Below the pieces are notes generated by a model. It saw only the letters and a program-made list of their open reading frames with translations. It was not told the origin of the DNA and ran no database searches. A stretch of 5,825 nt of DNA. Source: Legionellaceae bacterium UBA2794 (GTDB lineage Bacteria > Pseudomonadota > Gammaproteobacteria > Legionellales > Legionellaceae). Location: positions 52,425-58,249 of the forward strand of contig DEHS01000029.1 in assembly GCA_002352055.1 (NCBI GenBank), in the 5' to 3' direction. Positions 4,443 to 5,825 of the stretch are shown here, one piece after another. A program made the position numbers and the translations under genes. The stretch's first letter is position 1, and the number at the start of each line of letters is the position of its first letter.

Positions 4443-5825
4443 ATGCATATTATTGTTCTAATTCTGATAATGGTTGCCTTCGGAGTTTTTTTAGTTTACC
4501 CCTTATTGCACGATCATATTGGCCCAGCAGAAAATCGCTTTATCAAACAAAAACCGAAAGAATCTTTGTCCCATTCTAAAATAATTACCGCTATGGCTAA
4601 ATTGGGGCATGAACATTTTGAAGGAGTTTGTTATGGCTTCATTATGAATTGGGCGGTCGAGGTAGCACTACAGAATGAGGATTCTTTCTATTTAAAACTC
4701 CAGCTTTTGCGACACTATCAAGATGCTTTATGTAAGCTGTTGAAATCCTTGTCTCATAAAAGAAGGTTAAATGACGATGAGCGGATATTAAATTCACTAC
4801 CTGAATTATTCAGAAAAATTGCAGTGGCTCAAAATCCGACTAACCATCAGTCTCTTTTTGGAAAACTGGTTTGGCAGCCTGATGTTGCTGATATTTTAAA
4901 AGCGATTTCACCAGCTGAATCGAGGATTAGACATGTTTTTTATAAAACTCATTCTTATTCCACGAGGGAAGAAGCGACCAACTATTTTAATTTACTCAAA
5001 AAAATCGATTTGGATTCTAAAGTTGCAGTGATGATTAGCAGCGGTAATCATTCTATGGGATTAAGACGTGTCGGTGATCTGTGGCAATTTATCAACATCA
5101 ATAATTTATTCGCTCAAGACAACAGCAAACCCTATTTTGAATTTAATACCCGACAATTGGTCAATGAGTTATATCGAGTCTGTACACATAGTCCACTCAG
5201 TAGAAGGCTTACTGTGAGTATTGATTTTATCGCAGTCGAAAATCATCCTCGTTTGGCCAAATATTTATCCAACGTTTTTCCGATATTTCCTATTGAGCCC
5301 AAAATTTCCAGTAAAGAAAAGTTTTCTTTATTTGCTCTTGCCGCTTTGCAGGGAGATCTTTTAACGGTATTTGGATGTCTTAAATCCGGGCTTTCTATTT
5401 TTTCTCATCACGAGATGGAAGTGAACTCACCTATTCTAATTGCAATTTGTCAAGGCAGGCGGGAAATTGTTAATTCCATGATTGCGGCAGCTCCGCACCG
5501 CATTAATTATCGACGAAAAAAGGATTTAACCACATTATTACATCTGGCCTGCAGTTTTTCCTCCTCGGAAATTATTAGTGACTTGTTAAGGATCAAGGGA
5601 ATTAAGGTCGATATGCAGGATTCTAGTGGGAGAACTCCATTAATGATGGCTTGCACATCAAAATTTCTCAAGGATGACCCTGAGCCATTTAAATTATTAC
5701 TTGAAAGAGGGGCGTCATTAATGGTCAAGGATAACAGCGGCCTTTCGGCAATCGATTATGCAAGGGAATACGAACATGACCTGGCTCTTGAGTTATTTAC
5801 TATAGAAATAACTCAACGATCCTGG
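4443..5825 (+). CDS. papain-like (YopT-type) domain protein with ankyrin repeats, candidate secreted effector, 3' end outside window
   Basis: The frame is open for 461 codons to the window end without a stop. ATG at 4443 has AAGG 9 nt upstream, and an in-frame TAA at 4410 excludes longer starts. Residues 2-22 are strongly hydrophobic (HIIVLILIMVAFGVFLVYPLL), like a membrane anchor or uncleaved signal. If the real start were Met10 or Met51 this would be shortened or lost, but neither has a ribosome-binding site. Residues 61-70, GVCYGFIMNW, place Cys63 in a typical papain-like nucleophile context. GNHSMGL (201-207) supplies His203, and LWQFININN (213-221) resembles the third catalytic site, with Asn218 where YopT-like enzymes often have Asp. 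From about 294 to 455 there are roughly four to five degenerate ankyrin repeats; the clearest are TLLHLACSFSSSEIISDLLR (364-383), GRTPLMMAC...FKLLLERGA (396-424) and GLSAIDYAREYEHDLALELF (433-452). Such proteins in Legionella are commonly Dot/Icm effectors. Protease or other activity and secretion are inference. Confidence 0.8.
   Translation, partial: MHIIVLILIMVAFGVFLVYPLLHDHIGPAENRFIKQKPKESLSHSKIITAMAKLGHEHFEGVCYGFIMNWAVEVALQNEDSFYLKLQLLRHYQDALCKLLKSLSHKRRLNDDERILNSLPELFRKIAVAQNPTNHQSLFGKLVWQPDVADILKAISPAESRIRHVFYKTHSYSTREEATNYFNLLKKIDLDSKVAVMISSGNHSMGLRRVGDLWQFININNLFAQDNSKPYFEFNTRQLVNELYRVCTHSPLSRRLTVSIDFIAVENHPRLAKYLSNVFPIFPIEPKISSKEKFSLFALAALQGDLLTVFGCLKSGLSIFSHHEMEVNSPILIAICQGRREIVNSMIAAAPHRINYRRKKDLTTLLHLACSFSSSEIISDLLRIKGIKVDMQDSSGRTPLMMACTSKFLKDDPEPFKLLLERGASLMVKDNSGLSAIDYAREYEHDLALELFTIEITQRSW

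Noticed and set aside
4376..4579. 67-codon plus-strand frame overlapping the start of the ankyrin gene
   Set aside because: It overlaps the first 45 codons of a 461-codon open frame with family motifs, has an unremarkable composition, and begins at a TTG without a ribosome-binding site.
5031..5051. 7-bp inverted repeat with 7-nt loop near the His203 codon
   Set aside because: Several repeats of this size and spacing are expected by chance.
5507..5728. Minus-strand frame inside the ankyrin region
   Set aside because: It lies wholly opposite the ankyrin-repeat coding sequence, which shows clear repeat motifs.
4443..5825. Frameshifted or broken ankyrin gene
   Set aside because: The frame read by hand is open through all 461 codons, with motifs in register from start to window end; only the 3' end is missing.

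Overview
The window carries the housekeeping block ffh / rpsP-rimM-trmD-rplS on the minus strand of what looks like a gammaproteobacterium. It is flanked on both sides by plus-strand accessory genes that run off the window edges. The best guess for the organism is a Legionella species. The reasons are the AT-rich sequence, typical gammaproteobacterial Ffh, TrmD, RimM, S16 and L19 proteins, and, next to them, a gene encoding a papain-like (GVCYG...W / GNH) domain followed by ankyrin repeats. That architecture is typical of Dot/Icm-translocated effectors. As I recall, L. pneumophila has ankyrin effector genes close to this same cluster, but I could not check this.

Layout from left to right. At 1-468 (+) is the 3' end of an unrecognised, partly coiled-coil protein. 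At 447-920 (-) is ogt, a methylated-DNA--protein-cysteine methyltransferase with a TTG start, whose 3' end overlaps the convergent upstream gene by 22 bp. At 923-1288 (-) is rplS (L19), at 1315-2064 (-) trmD (GTG start), at 2065-2574 (-) rimM (GTG start), and at 2579-2833 (-) rpsP (S16). A strong sigma70-like promoter (TTCACA-N17-TACAAT, 2875-2903) precedes rpsP. At 2918-4294 (-) is ffh, with its own likely extended -10 promoter at 4319-4348. A 148-bp divergent intergenic region (4295-4442) follows. From 4443 to the window end (+) lies the papain-like/ankyrin gene, which has no stop inside the window.

The five-gene unit rpsP-rimM-trmD-rplS-ogt is tightly packed, with gaps of 4, 0, 26 and 2 nt. 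It couples two ribosomal proteins with a 30S maturation factor and the tRNA m1G37 methyltransferase, and it ends in a DNA repair protein that is not a usual member of this operon. ffh encodes the protein component of the signal recognition particle and appears to be a separate transcription unit.

The main points for a second look are these. (1) Two perfect 18-bp palindromes, each starting on a codon boundary, frame rplS: one near the 3' end of trmD and one just inside ogt. (2) The divergently transcribed papain-like/ankyrin protein has an unusual hydrophobic N-terminus and inverted repeats in its leader, one of which covers its Shine-Dalgarno sequence. (3) rimM and trmD are in the same frame, separated only by one TAA. 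(4) ogt and the upstream gene overlap at their 3' ends. I found no RNA gene, CRISPR array, insertion sequence or tRNA. No stretch above 300 bases lacks a gene.
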